From: Chryseobacterium echinoideorum
GTDB taxonomy: Bacteria > Bacteroidota > Bacteroidia > Flavobacteriales > Weeksellaceae
Direction of reading: 5' to 3'
Length of the DNA stretch: 64,000 nucleotides
NCBI RefSeq assembly: GCF_007474535.1
Contig: NZ_VKNW01000009.1
Location: 62,001 to 126,000, forward strand
Shown: in pieces, positions 16,529 through 24,277 of the stretch
Layout: each line of letters begins with the position of its first letter
How positions within the stretch are numbered: the stretch's first letter is position 1
Notes under the pieces: generated by a model
Told to the model about the DNA's origin: nothing
Seen by the model: the letters and a program-made list of their open reading frames with translations, nothing else
The model's database searches: none
Program-made: the position numbers and the translations under genes

Positions 16529-17217
16529 ATACATTTAGATTTGTTAAAATTAGTAAATTTCCTGACCTGATCATTAATCAAGAAATTAGCAACCAATACC
16601 AAAGTACTTTACCGGGATTTACAGAGGCTAAACAAACGTCTATTAAATGTGTTAATAAAAATTACCATGGATTTGAGCTATATGAGGTTTCACACGAGTT
16701 AATAATTAAAGAAATTGGATTAGCGTTCGGGTATGTTGATAATAACCCCGTTACAATGGAACTAAGTGGTTATAAAAAGAAATACACAGTAAAATTATAT
16801 TATAAAAAAGATAAAAAGTACGCATTCATTAGCGAATCATCCGCAGTTGTTAAAGACCTTATCAAAACTTTTAAAAGAGATATTAGTTTACAAGTAGAAT
16901 TGGAAGAGATTGATCTAGATTTTACTGAACTATCTAAACACGTAGATGACTATACGGGCGCTTGGTTCAAAGGAGTAAGTTCTCGTGTAACTTCAACAGC
17001 CTTATTTGGCGCAAATTTAAGTGATGACCCGTTGTTTTCTCAACTTAAAAAAGAAGGTGCTAATCTATCCTCTATTGTAATACCATTCGGTGGAATACAA
17101 ATTCAAATAAGTAAATCCGGTGGTATTTCTTCTCAACAAACTATTCGCAGTATTAGGGATCAACTTTCTCTTGTGACAAAAATAAAAGACAACCTGTTCG
17201 ACAAAATTATGGTTTAA
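16525..17217 (+). CDS. Soluble protein of unknown function, second gene of the operon
   Basis: A 230-residue protein without signal peptide or membrane segment; I cannot place it in a family. Notable stretches are DDYTGAWFKGVSSRVTSTAL near residue 142 and FGANLSDDPLFSQLKKEGAN, then a Gly/Ile-rich IVIPFGGIQIQISKSGG. No nuclease, ATPase or protease motif is evident. The start overlaps the upstream gene by 4 bases, indicating translational coupling with the membrane protein. A partnership of a membrane sensor or effector with a soluble partner is one possibility. It ends 7 bases before the convergent XRE gene. Confidence 0.65.
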   Translation: MNTFRFVKISKFPDLIINQEISNQYQSTLPGFTEAKQTSIKCVNKNYHGFELYEVSHELIIKEIGLAFGYVDNNPVTMELSGYKKKYTVKLYYKKDKKYAFISESSAVVKDLIKTFKRDISLQVELEEIDLDFTELSKHVDDYTGAWFKGVSSRVTSTALFGANLSDDPLFSQLKKEGANLSSIVIPFGGIQIQISKSGGISSQQTIRSIRDQLSLVTKIKDNLFDKIMV

Positions 17218-17224
17218 TTCTAAA

Positions 17225-17488
17225 CTATTTTTTTATTGTAGATGGATTTTCAACTTTATTGAATTCAAATAATTCGGAAAATTCTACATCAAGGGCTACC
17301 GATATTCTGTACAAAGTTATTAGACTAGGAGACATTCTACCTGATTCAATCCTACTCATATTAGATTTCTCAAAATTACATAACGCACCCAATTCCGACT
17401 GAGAAATATTTTTTTCTTGTCTAATCGTTTTAATTCTATTACTAATTAGTTTTTGTAAGGATTCCTTATCCAATATGTCCTTCATCAT
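17225..17488 (-). CDS. XRE-family transcriptional repressor
   Basis: A small helix-turn-helix protein. The N-terminal domain LISNRIKTIRQEKNISQSEL then CNFEKSNMSRIESGRMSPSL is a canonical XRE motif, and the C-terminal SVALDVEFSELFEF is typical of the short family. Consecutive ATG codons at 17488 and 17485 give 87 or 86 residues; an upstream TTG at 17506 is less likely because it would place an operator inside the coding region. Two matching operators (17488-17503, 17522-17537) overlap or lie just upstream of the start, pointing to autoregulation and control of the divergent gene at 17650. Confidence 0.88.
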   Translation of the reverse strand: MMKDILDKESLQKLISNRIKTIRQEKNISQSELGALCNFEKSNMSRIESGRMSPSLITLYRISVALDVEFSELFEFNKVENPSTIKK

Positions 17489-17503
17489 TATCAAAAATGA
17501 TAA
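17488..17503. promoter_or_regulatory. Operator 1 for the XRE repressor
   Basis: TTATCAAAAATGATAA is a perfect TTATCA-N4-TGATAA palindrome overlapping the start of the repressor gene. Its centre is 34 bp from operator 2, about three helical turns. Confidence 0.75.
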
Positions 17504-17521
17504 CAATTCGTTATTGGATGG

Positions 17522-17537
17522 TTATCACTTGTGATAA
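17522..17537. promoter_or_regulatory. Operator 2 for the XRE repressor
   Basis: TTATCACTTGTGATAA has the same TTATCA-N4-TGATAA form and extends by one more pair on each side (17521-17538). It lies just upstream of the -7 box of the divergent transcript. Confidence 0.78.
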
Positions 17538-17543
17538 CTTCAC

Positions 17544-17551
17544 TATCTTTG
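17544..17551 (+). promoter_or_regulatory. Candidate -7 promoter box for the gene at 17650
   Basis: TATCTTTG matches TAnnTTTG. Operator 2 covers the region immediately upstream, so bound repressor would block this promoter. Confidence 0.5.
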
Positions 17552-17649
17552 TATTAATCTTAGATAATGTTACATTATTACATGTACGCTGTTATAAAAT
17601 TACTAATGTTTAAAAAAGATATCTAAAATAAATAAACACAAACAACTAT

Positions 17650-18399
17650 ATGGACTACATTAACTATTTACAAGATTTTGATTTTACCGTATTCTACAAA
17701 GTATCTTTTCTCCTACCGTTTTTAGGTATAATAGTTCTTATCAAAATCCTTTCTTTAATTGTAGCGTTAATAAATTCGAGAATGGACGATAGTGATGACG
17801 ATATTAAAATTACACCATTATCAAATATAATTTTTTACATTATTTTTTCCTTTTCCCTTGTTACCATACATGATCACTATAACGGTAAACAAAATCAAAA
17901 CTTTAAGTTTTCAAATTATGGTTATTTCAGCGAATTTGAAGAGATAAACCAAAATTATAGGGAACCGGATAATATTACAGATACCGTAGATAACAATAAA
18001 ACTATTGTTATTGATCAACTACCATCAGTACTTACTAAATCAGAACTCCTAAGTTTAGAGAAAGACCCCAAATTTATGGTTGTAGTAGACGAAATATTTC
18101 GCAGTGCGAACGATTACGTAGGTTTCGTTCCTGAAGAAACTTGTGGTCAGGAAGAAGGTGTGTGTAAATGGTGTGGAAAAACATTTCTTCAAGATCGATT
18201 TACGGTTCCAACAATAATTGCTATAACGGAACAAATAGGAAAGAATATGTTAATTATCCACGACGGTTGGAATGATAACTTTACTTACAAATATGTGAAG
18301 GATTACGAAAATGGTATAAAAAGTCAATGCGTGACTTATAAAAAAGATTACTGTTCTTTAAAATGTGAAAAGGAATTCAAACAAGATAGAGGTTACTAA
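17650..18399 (+). CDS. Membrane protein with a C-terminal cysteine cluster
   Basis: 249 residues of unknown family. Two N-terminal membrane helices are visible at about 15-43 and 58-73. A hydrophilic segment follows, then a C-terminal domain with C165, C172, C175 (VCKWCGK), C227, C235 and C239 (YCSLKCE). The CxxC and CxxxC pairs suggest a treble-clef-like zinc site. It is divergent from the XRE repressor and probably controlled by it through the operators at 17488-17537. The 84-residue membrane protein follows 11 bases later and is likely in the same transcript. Confidence 0.65.
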   Translation: MDYINYLQDFDFTVFYKVSFLLPFLGIIVLIKILSLIVALINSRMDDSDDDIKITPLSNIIFYIIFSFSLVTIHDHYNGKQNQNFKFSNYGYFSEFEEINQNYREPDNITDTVDNNKTIVIDQLPSVLTKSELLSLEKDPKFMVVVDEIFRSANDYVGFVPEETCGQEEGVCKWCGKTFLQDRFTVPTIIAITEQIGKNMLIIHDGWNDNFTYKYVKDYENGIKSQCVTYKKDYCSLKCEKEFKQDRGY

Positions 18400-18410
18400 A
18401 ACGATAAATT

Positions 18411-18665
18411 ATGAAAAAGATATCACTAATTGGAATTTTCCTAAGTTTACTTGGAATTATTACAGAGTTTACTGTAATTGAAAATTATAATAATTTTTTT
18501 GACACCATTTTAACTAATCGAAATTCTTATAATTCTGACATAAAATTGAAAATTTTTAATACAGTTCATTTATTGGATTTCGGTTTTAATCTTTCATTTC
18601 TATCAATTGGAATTTCCATCATATCTCTTATCTTATTTGTAAAACTCTATACTTCAAAAAAATAA
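18411..18665 (+). CDS. Small two-helix membrane protein
   Basis: 84 residues with two hydrophobic helices (SLIGIFLSLLGIITEF near the N-terminus and FLSIGISIISLILFV near the C-terminus), joined by a polar loop. No homologue is recognised. Spacing of 11 bases from the preceding gene supports a shared transcript. Its size and topology fit a holin-like or small inhibitor protein, but there is no direct evidence for either. Confidence 0.55.
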   Translation: MKKISLIGIFLSLLGIITEFTVIENYNNFFDTILTNRNSYNSDIKLKIFNTVHLLDFGFNLSFLSIGISIISLILFVKLYTSKK

Positions 18666-18670
18666 AAAAC

Positions 18671-18690
18671 TCAACGCTGTAAGTCGTTGA
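18671..18690 (+). terminator. Possible weak terminator after the small membrane protein gene
   Basis: TCAACG (18671-18676) pairs with CGTTGA (18685-18690) around an 8-base loop. The tail is only moderately T-rich, so termination is uncertain. A second small inverted repeat, CCACT/AGTGG at 18775-18789, lies before the polymerase-like gene. Confidence 0.35.
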
Positions 18691-18818
18691 ATATTTGGTG
18701 TTTACTATTTTGTCTTAATTGTCTGTACTATCAACTTTTGTTTTTTCAAAAAAAAAAGGTTATATTTTATTATACCACTTTAACAGTGGGAATAAAAGTT
18801 TTTTAGTTTTTAACAAAA

Positions 18819-20348
18819 ATGTACAAAAAGAAAGAGTACCGTATAGTTTCAATAACGGTACCGAAAGAAATCAATTATGACATAATTTTTTCAAAAATTA
18901 CTGGTTCAGAAAAGGAGATTAGTAATATTAAACATTCAATTCTATTATTCCTTTCATTTCTCAATCCTACCGATTATTATCTAGAAAAATATAAGTCAGA
19001 GGACTATTTTAAAAGTATTAATTCGGTTGAATTTAATAAATTAACGAATAACAAACTAACAAAAGTAAAACGCCTTTTACTTAATCCTGATTATCCGGTT
19101 ATTGATATAAATGAAAGTTATCAAAGTGGAAATTATAGTAAATCATATAGACTTAATGAGAAATTCTTCTATTCTCCTAAGAAAACGGTTTCGATTCAAT
19201 CTAAGATTTCACAGAACTATTTTGATTTTTTGGAAACAAGAGAAAATAAATTACAAAAATCTCTAGAAGAGTACCGACACTTAACAAAATCTTATAATCC
19301 GAAAATTGTAACATTGAATCCATTGGTTACAGAATATATTAATGAGGTTGAGAAATTGATTTTTCAGAAATATAAAAATCATCTTTCACTGAAGGATTCC
19401 GTTCTTTTAGAGGGTATTCTAAACAGGAAGATTAAAAGTATGAGGAAATCTGTCGAGAAAATTTTTAACGGTGTTTTTGGTGTCTCTATTTCAGATAGTA
19501 ATAAAAGATTAAATAGTATAATAACCAATATGAAAAGAGAGTTAAGAAGTTTTCTTTTAATTGATGGAGAATCTACTGTAGAAGTTGATATCAACAGTAG
19601 TCACCCTTATATATTAGGTTCAATTATAAATAAAAATTTTTTATATACAAATGATGAATTTTCATTTTGTAATCTATACAAGGATTTTTATAGTTATATA
19701 AATAATAATAGTTTATTAAAATTATATAATAATGACTTTAATATTGTAAAAACTTATACTAATAATATAACAAACCCTACGGGTTCTTTTATGTTTGGGG
19801 AAATTAACAATATGGATGTTCAGAATTATCAGAAATTACCTTTTACTGATGGAATATATAATTACATTAATAAAGAAGTTTTTAAAGGATTATTTGATGA
19901 AAAAACTATTAAGAAAGGGGTAATGAATTTTCTAAATATGAAAAAATTTAGAACGAAAAACTTTATTGTAAAAACATTAATTGAGGAGTTTCCCCATGTA
20001 AATTATTTCATTGAAACTATACAAAAACTTGGTCAGACAAAATATAATTTATCAATTCTTCTACAAAGAGTAGAATCGTATCTTTTGTTAGAGATATGCG
20101 GAAAGGTATTGAACAGTAATGAAATCAGTTTTATTACAGTCCATGATTCTGTAATTGTCAATCACGAGTTGGGAAATAAAACCTTTAAGATGATTAAAAA
20201 TTCAATTGAAAAAATTACCGGATTACCTATGGGGTTAAAGATTACAAGAAATAATCCCTTCGATTTTATAAATGAAACCGTTGAAGAAATTTGGAATGAT
20301 TCGGTTTTAACAACAAAAAAATTCAAAATAAAAAATGATAAAAATTGA
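18819..20348 (+). CDS. Polymerase-like protein with family A palm-type motifs
   Basis: I do not recognise a named family, but three motifs occur in the order of family A DNA polymerases and single-subunit RNA polymerases. Residues 254-266 (VEVDINSSHPYIL) resemble motif A with Asp257. Residues 362-371 (K-x3-K-x3-N-F) resemble motif B of the O helix. Residues 438-446 (FITVHDSVI) match motif C, with His442-Asp443. The 509-residue length leaves no room for standard exonuclease domains. The N-terminal 200 residues have no motif I can name. In this element it is the best candidate for a replication or DNA-synthesis protein. It overlaps the next gene by 14 bases. Confidence 0.6.
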   Translation: MYKKKEYRIVSITVPKEINYDIIFSKITGSEKEISNIKHSILLFLSFLNPTDYYLEKYKSEDYFKSINSVEFNKLTNNKLTKVKRLLLNPDYPVIDINESYQSGNYSKSYRLNEKFFYSPKKTVSIQSKISQNYFDFLETRENKLQKSLEEYRHLTKSYNPKIVTLNPLVTEYINEVEKLIFQKYKNHLSLKDSVLLEGILNRKIKSMRKSVEKIFNGVFGVSISDSNKRLNSIITNMKRELRSFLLIDGESTVEVDINSSHPYILGSIINKNFLYTNDEFSFCNLYKDFYSYINNNSLLKLYNNDFNIVKTYTNNITNPTGSFMFGEINNMDVQNYQKLPFTDGIYNYINKEVFKGLFDEKTIKKGVMNFLNMKKFRTKNFIVKTLIEEFPHVNYFIETIQKLGQTKYNLSILLQRVESYLLLEICGKVLNSNEISFITVHDSVIVNHELGNKTFKMIKNSIEKITGLPMGLKITRNNPFDFINETVEEIWNDSVLTTKKFKIKNDKN

Positions 20349-20676
20349 TTTAAGAAACGACTGTCAGGAGTTGAGAAATGAATTTCCACATTCTCAATTT
20401 ACAGACTTATTTAGTAATTATTTAATAGGTGTTACAAAAGACAACGAGGCGACCTATGACGGTGAAAAAATTATGGATAATCTAATGAAAAAACATACAT
20501 TCAACTCAAATAACGAATTCATAGAGAAGTACCTTGAGTTGGAAAGTAGATTGGAAAACTATTTTAAACATATTACAGATGTCAATATTAAAGCGCCAAG
20601 ATTGGTGTATATTTCCGATTACTCTTGTCAAGCCTTAACAATAGATAAGACTGAAACTTTAGAATTGTCAAGTTAA
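20335..20676 (+). CDS. Small acidic protein of unknown function
   Basis: 113 residues, no signal peptide or membrane helix and no recognised domain. The central part (NNEFIEKYLELESRLENYF) is likely helical. The start overlaps the polymerase-like gene by 14 bases, so the two are probably translationally coupled and may work together. It is the last gene before the right end of the element. Confidence 0.6.
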   Translation: MIKIDLRNDCQELRNEFPHSQFTDLFSNYLIGVTKDNEATYDGEKIMDNLMKKHTFNSNNEFIEKYLELESRLENYFKHITDVNIKAPRLVYISDYSCQALTIDKTETLELSS

Positions 20677-20689
20677 TTGTTTGATTATA

Positions 20690-20726
20690 AAAGGTGGTGG
20701 ACATCATAATTTATTCACCACCCTTT
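20690..20726 (+). terminator. Inverted repeat at the right end of the element, possible terminator
   Basis: AAAGGTGGTG (20690-20699) can pair with CACCACCCTTT (20716-20726) across a 16-base loop with one bulged base. It follows the last gene and its right half is part of the right attachment arm, so it may serve both termination and integrase binding. Confidence 0.45.
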
Positions 20727-20738
20727 ATATTACTTTCA
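20717..20738 (-). repeat. Right integrase-binding arm of the element (half attP within attR)
   Basis: Read on the minus strand it begins TGAAAGTAATAT and ends GGGTGGT, matching the left arm (10379-10400) at 16 of 22 positions. In the rejoined circle the two arms would be separated by 6 bases centred on GA. Confidence 0.7.
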
Positions 20739-20742
20739 GAGA

Positions 20743-21436
20743 CGTTGCTTTGGTAGGTGGCGGAAGTTATCCGCAGCCTGGCGAAATTTCTCTTGCGCAC
20801 AATGGTGTTTTGTTTTTAGATGAAATGCCTGAATTTAAACGAACGGTTTTGGAAGTAATGCGACAACCTTTGGAAGATCGTGAAGTGACGATTTCAAGAG
20901 CTAGATTTACGGTCAACTATCCTTCAAGTTTTATGCTGGTTGCATCAATGAACCCAAGTCCGAGCGGATACTTTCCTGATGATCCGAATAATACTTCTTC
21001 TGCTTTTGAAATGCAACGGTACATGAATAAACTTTCGGGACCGCTTTTAGACCGAATTGATATTCATGTAGAGGTACAGAAAGTAGAATTTGAACAATTA
21101 GCCGAGAAAAGGAAAGGTGAAAAAAGCGAAGAGATAAGAAAACGTGTTTTAAAAGCCCGTGAGATTCAGAATGAGCGATATAAAGATTTGAAAATCAGTT
21201 ATAATGCCCAGATCGGATCAAGAGAGCTAGAACGATTTTGTGAATTGGATGATGCCTCTTTCAACCTTATCAAGATGGCAATGGAAAAACTGAATCTTTC
21301 TGCAAGAGCGTATGACAGGATTTTAAAAGTTGCCCGCACTATTGCCGATCTCGAAGAATCTGAAAATATCTTATCACATCATATTTCTGAAGCGATACAA
21401 TACAGAAGTCTGGATCGGGAGTTTTGGAATGTTTAG
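20743..21436 (+). pseudogene. yifB: 3' part of YifB/ComM after the integrative element
   Basis: The native frame resumes at the right junction with VALVGGGSYPQPGEISLAHN and runs to the normal C-terminus. It carries Walker B (GVLFLDEMPEF), the sensor-1 Asn in VASMNPSPSGYF, the arginine-finger region GPLLDRIDIHVEV, and the C-terminal ARAYDRILKVARTIADLE helix bundle. The frame is open upstream into the element as far as a TTG at 20681, but that segment belongs to the element. Without Walker A it cannot work alone. Together with 9535-10376 it makes a full-length gene on excision. Confidence 0.95.
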
Positions 21437-21502
21437 TCTAAAAAGTAATAATTGTTATAAAAATTTCTTGCCTTTTCATGCTGGAGATTTTATAAAAAAA
21501 TA

Positions 21503-21534
21503 AAAAACCGCAGAAATAAAATTCTGCGGTTTTT
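21503..21534. terminator. Bidirectional terminator between yifB and the S46 peptidase gene
   Basis: A perfect 13-bp stem pairs 21503-21515 with 21522-21534 (core CCGCAGAA/TTCTGCGG), a 6-base loop, and A/T runs at both ends. Confidence 0.85.
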
Positions 21535-21554
21535 AAAGTATGATTTAGAAAAAA

Positions 21555-23756
21555 TTATTTCCTTTTCTTTTTTGCCGGAGCAGCTGTTTTGATTTTAGAC
21601 TTACCGGTATCGGCAGGAGTATTTTCATCTCTTACCAATTTCAATTCGTCTACCAATCTTCTTGCGCCTGCAAATTTATCCATTGTCCAAAGTACGAAAC
21701 GGATATCAACATTGATGGTTTTCTGCCATTTTTCTTCAAAAACAATATCACCACTTAATGCTTCGCTGTTACCATCGAAAGCAATTCCGATAAGGTTTCC
21801 GTCTCCGTCAATAACCGGCGAACCAGAGTTACCTCCTGTGATATCATTATTTGAAAGGAAGTTTACTGGCATATATCCTGCTTTATCTGCATACTGACCG
21901 TAATCTTTTGCATTGTGAAGAGCGATCAGCCTTTGAGGAAGATCAAATTCTTCGTCTCCTGCTTTGTATTTTGCTACTAATCCATTCATATCAGTATAGT
22001 AGTTTTCTGTGATACCATGGTAATCTCTGTCGTCTCTCATAGGAAGAGTATCTACAGATCCGTAGGTTAATCTCATTGTAGAATTAGCATCCGGATAGAA
22101 CTTTTTCTCAGGCTGAGCTTTTCTCAAACCATCTAAAAATAAACGGTTGTTTTTAGCAAAGAAATCATCTACCAATGCGTATTTTTCAGAATAGTATTTT
22201 TGATCAGCGACTACTCCTCTTGCAATTTTAAGCAAAGGATCTGCATCCAGTTTCAAACGATCAGGATTAGCAATAAAATTGCTTACTGATATTTTGTTGG
22301 CAAATATAGAAGAGAAAGCAACATTTGAAAGAGTGTTTGCATTTAATTCCATCAAAGTTTTAGATGCCATATCTTTATTTACCCTTGTCTGATAAAGATT
22401 AACCATAGAATTCAGCATTTCGCCTTCAAGCTCTGTGTTGATATTCTCATAGGTAGTTTTTACGGCTTCTTCCAATTTTGGTTTCATGGCCAGTCTTCCA
22501 GCCATATCCTGTTTTGCATAAGAATCCAGCATTGATGACATTTGATAGGCAATAGAAATATATTTAGCATTTCTTGTCAACAAAGATGAGTACATTCTTT
22601 CTACATTTCTGTCAGAAACCTGCTTGTAGTATTCTCTGATATTTTCAAGTACACCGTCATACATTTCGTTTCCTGGTTGTAATGCCCAGTTTGCATATAC
22701 TTTTTCCAGATCTTTCTTATCTTCAATAGTTCCGTTCTTGTTTACGGCATCTATCGTTCCTTGTCTGTTTTTCCAATAATTGGCTACACTTGCGTATTGA
22801 GAAGCATAATTCAGCTGTGTTGCTTTATCTTTGTCCATATACTTCTTCATTACATCCATTGCCATTTTAGAACCTTCTACCCAAGCCGGATAGTCTTTTG
22901 TTACCATTTGCTGAATTCCGTAAGAGGTCAAATAACGGTTGGTTCTTCCCGGGTATCCTAAAATCATGGCAAAATCTCCAGGTTTTACTCCTTTTAAAGA
23001 AACAGGTAAATAATGTTTAGGTTTTAAAGGAACATTGGTAGGCTTGTATTCAGAAGGATTTCCTGCAGCATCTGCATATACTCTGAAAACTGTAAAATCT
23101 CCCGTATGTCTTGGCCATTCCCAGTTGTCTGTATCACCTCCGAATTTTCCGATGGATGAAGGGGGTGCTCCTACTAATCTGATGTCTTTGTAATCCTGAT
23201 AAACGAAATAGTAAAATTCGTTTCCGTTAAAAAAATCTTTTACAACGACTGTATATTTTCCGTTCTCAGAATTTTCTGTCTGAATTGCTTTTGCTTCAGC
23301 ATCAATCACAGCTTTTCTCTGTGCTGCGGTCATATCGTTATTCAGTTTAGAATTGATTCTCTGAGTGGCATCATCCATTCTTACCAAAAATCTTACATAA
23401 AGATCTTTTGCATTAAATTCGTCTTTGTCTTTCATCGCCCAGAAACCATTTTTCAGGTAATCTTTCTCTGGTGTAGATGCAGCAGCAACAGCTCCATAAC
23501 CACAGTGGTGATTGGTAAAAATCAAACCTCTGTCTGAGACAATTTCTCCGGTACAAAAACCTCCGAAGCTTACTATAGCATCTTTTAAGCTGGAATTGTT
23601 TACAGAGTAGATTTCTTCAGGTGTCAAATGCAAGCCTTCTTTCTGCATGTCAACGCCATTTAACCTCTTGATGAGCATCATTAGCCACATCCCTTCGTCT
23701 GCCCTCATTTGAGCAAAACTCAATAAGAAAGTGAATAGTAAGAATATTCTTTTCAT
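21555..23756 (-). CDS. S46-family dipeptidyl-peptidase (DPP7/DPP11 type)
   Basis: A secreted serine peptidase that removes dipeptides from peptide N-termini, used by Bacteroidota for amino-acid nutrition. 733 residues with signal peptide MKRIFLLFTFLLSFAQMRA and mature start DEGMW. The trypsin-like triad is visible as His in IFTNHHCGYGAV near residue 88, Asp in DTDNWEWPRHTGDF near 220, and Ser in TGGNSGSPVIDGDG near 652. The region after the Ser (NLIGIAFDGNSEALSGDI) decides specificity between DPP7 and DPP11, but I cannot assign it safely. The C-terminus ends in a lysine-rich tail. It is a single-gene unit. Confidence 0.93.
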   Translation of the reverse strand: MKRIFLLFTFLLSFAQMRADEGMWLMMLIKRLNGVDMQKEGLHLTPEEIYSVNNSSLKDAIVSFGGFCTGEIVSDRGLIFTNHHCGYGAVAAASTPEKDYLKNGFWAMKDKDEFNAKDLYVRFLVRMDDATQRINSKLNNDMTAAQRKAVIDAEAKAIQTENSENGKYTVVVKDFFNGNEFYYFVYQDYKDIRLVGAPPSSIGKFGGDTDNWEWPRHTGDFTVFRVYADAAGNPSEYKPTNVPLKPKHYLPVSLKGVKPGDFAMILGYPGRTNRYLTSYGIQQMVTKDYPAWVEGSKMAMDVMKKYMDKDKATQLNYASQYASVANYWKNRQGTIDAVNKNGTIEDKKDLEKVYANWALQPGNEMYDGVLENIREYYKQVSDRNVERMYSSLLTRNAKYISIAYQMSSMLDSYAKQDMAGRLAMKPKLEEAVKTTYENINTELEGEMLNSMVNLYQTRVNKDMASKTLMELNANTLSNVAFSSIFANKISVSNFIANPDRLKLDADPLLKIARGVVADQKYYSEKYALVDDFFAKNNRLFLDGLRKAQPEKKFYPDANSTMRLTYGSVDTLPMRDDRDYHGITENYYTDMNGLVAKYKAGDEEFDLPQRLIALHNAKDYGQYADKAGYMPVNFLSNNDITGGNSGSPVIDGDGNLIGIAFDGNSEALSGDIVFEEKWQKTINVDIRFVLWTMDKFAGARRLVDELKLVRDENTPADTGKSKIKTAAPAKKKRK

Positions 23757-23842
23757 TTTATTAAAAAATTTTTGTGGGGCTAATTTACTAATTTTTACCG
23801 TATCTCAGGTTTAAATGGTACAAAAATGGGTGTTTCTTCATT

Positions 23843-24277
23843 ATGAACAGATTTTTCTCAATATTTACCGTCTCTTTGTGCTTTGCTATCTGCATGAGTT
23901 GTGGATCTCTGAATAGTGGTAATCAACATATTCACCGACAATGGATGTTGATCTCTTATAAAAATTTTTCTAAAGAAGATTTAATAAAAAACAAAGCGCA
24001 GATCAATCTTACCAAAATTTCAGAGCCGGCTAAAATAGCCGGAACTGCCTTTGTGGGATGTAATCGGATGTTTTTCAATGCTGAAGTTAAATCAAAAAAA
24101 AGAATTGAAATTTCAGGACTCGGCAGTACGCTGATGGCTTGTGAAAAAATGGAGCTCGAGTCACAATTTTCTAAAGACTTTGAACAAATGGAAAATTTTG
24201 TGATTGAAGGTCATTTTTTAACTTTATATGATAAAAAAGGAAATAAGATGAAGTTTGTAGCGGCAGATTGGGACTGA
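23843..24277 (+). CDS. META-domain (HslJ-like) lipoprotein
   Basis: 144 residues with a lipoprotein signal (MNRFFSIFTVSLCFAICMSC; lipobox CMSC). The mature part has the META pattern: WMLISYKNF, GTAFVGCNRMFFNAEV, SGLGSTLMACEKMELES and HFLTLYDKKGNKMKF. META proteins such as HslJ sit in the envelope and have been linked to stress or drug tolerance; the exact function here is unknown. The two Cys residues flanking the conserved loops may form a disulfide. It is divergent from the S46 peptidase gene. Confidence 0.82.
   Translation: MNRFFSIFTVSLCFAICMSCGSLNSGNQHIHRQWMLISYKNFSKEDLIKNKAQINLTKISEPAKIAGTAFVGCNRMFFNAEVKSKKRIEISGLGSTLMACEKMELESQFSKDFEQMENFVIEGHFLTLYDKKGNKMKFVAADWD

Larger units (their letters stand above)
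10377..20742 (+). mobile_element. 10.4-kb integrative element inserted in yifB by a large serine integrase
   Basis: Boundaries come from restoring yifB. The chromosomal left flank ends ...ATTTCAGA at 10376 and the right flank resumes CGTTGCTTTGG at 20743; joining them gives the codons for T-I-S-D-V-A-L-V in frame. Outward of this crossover the element ends carry imperfect inverted arms (10379-10400 and 20717-20738, 16 of 22 identical). The cargo comprises a large serine integrase, a type II restriction-modification locus, a small serine recombinase, a two-gene unknown operon, an XRE repressor with operators, small membrane proteins and a polymerase-like protein. Base composition is clearly more AT-rich than the flanks. 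No relaxase, conjugation or capsid gene was recognised. Confidence 0.92.

Noticed and set aside
20681-20742. TTG-initiated upstream extension of the yifB 3' part as a new gene
   Set aside because: The first 20 codons come from the element and from the attachment arm, while the remaining product is plainly yifB lacking Walker A.
10377-20742. The element as an integrative conjugative element or prophage
   Set aside because: No relaxase, type IV secretion, terminase, portal or capsid gene was recognised in the 10.4 kb.
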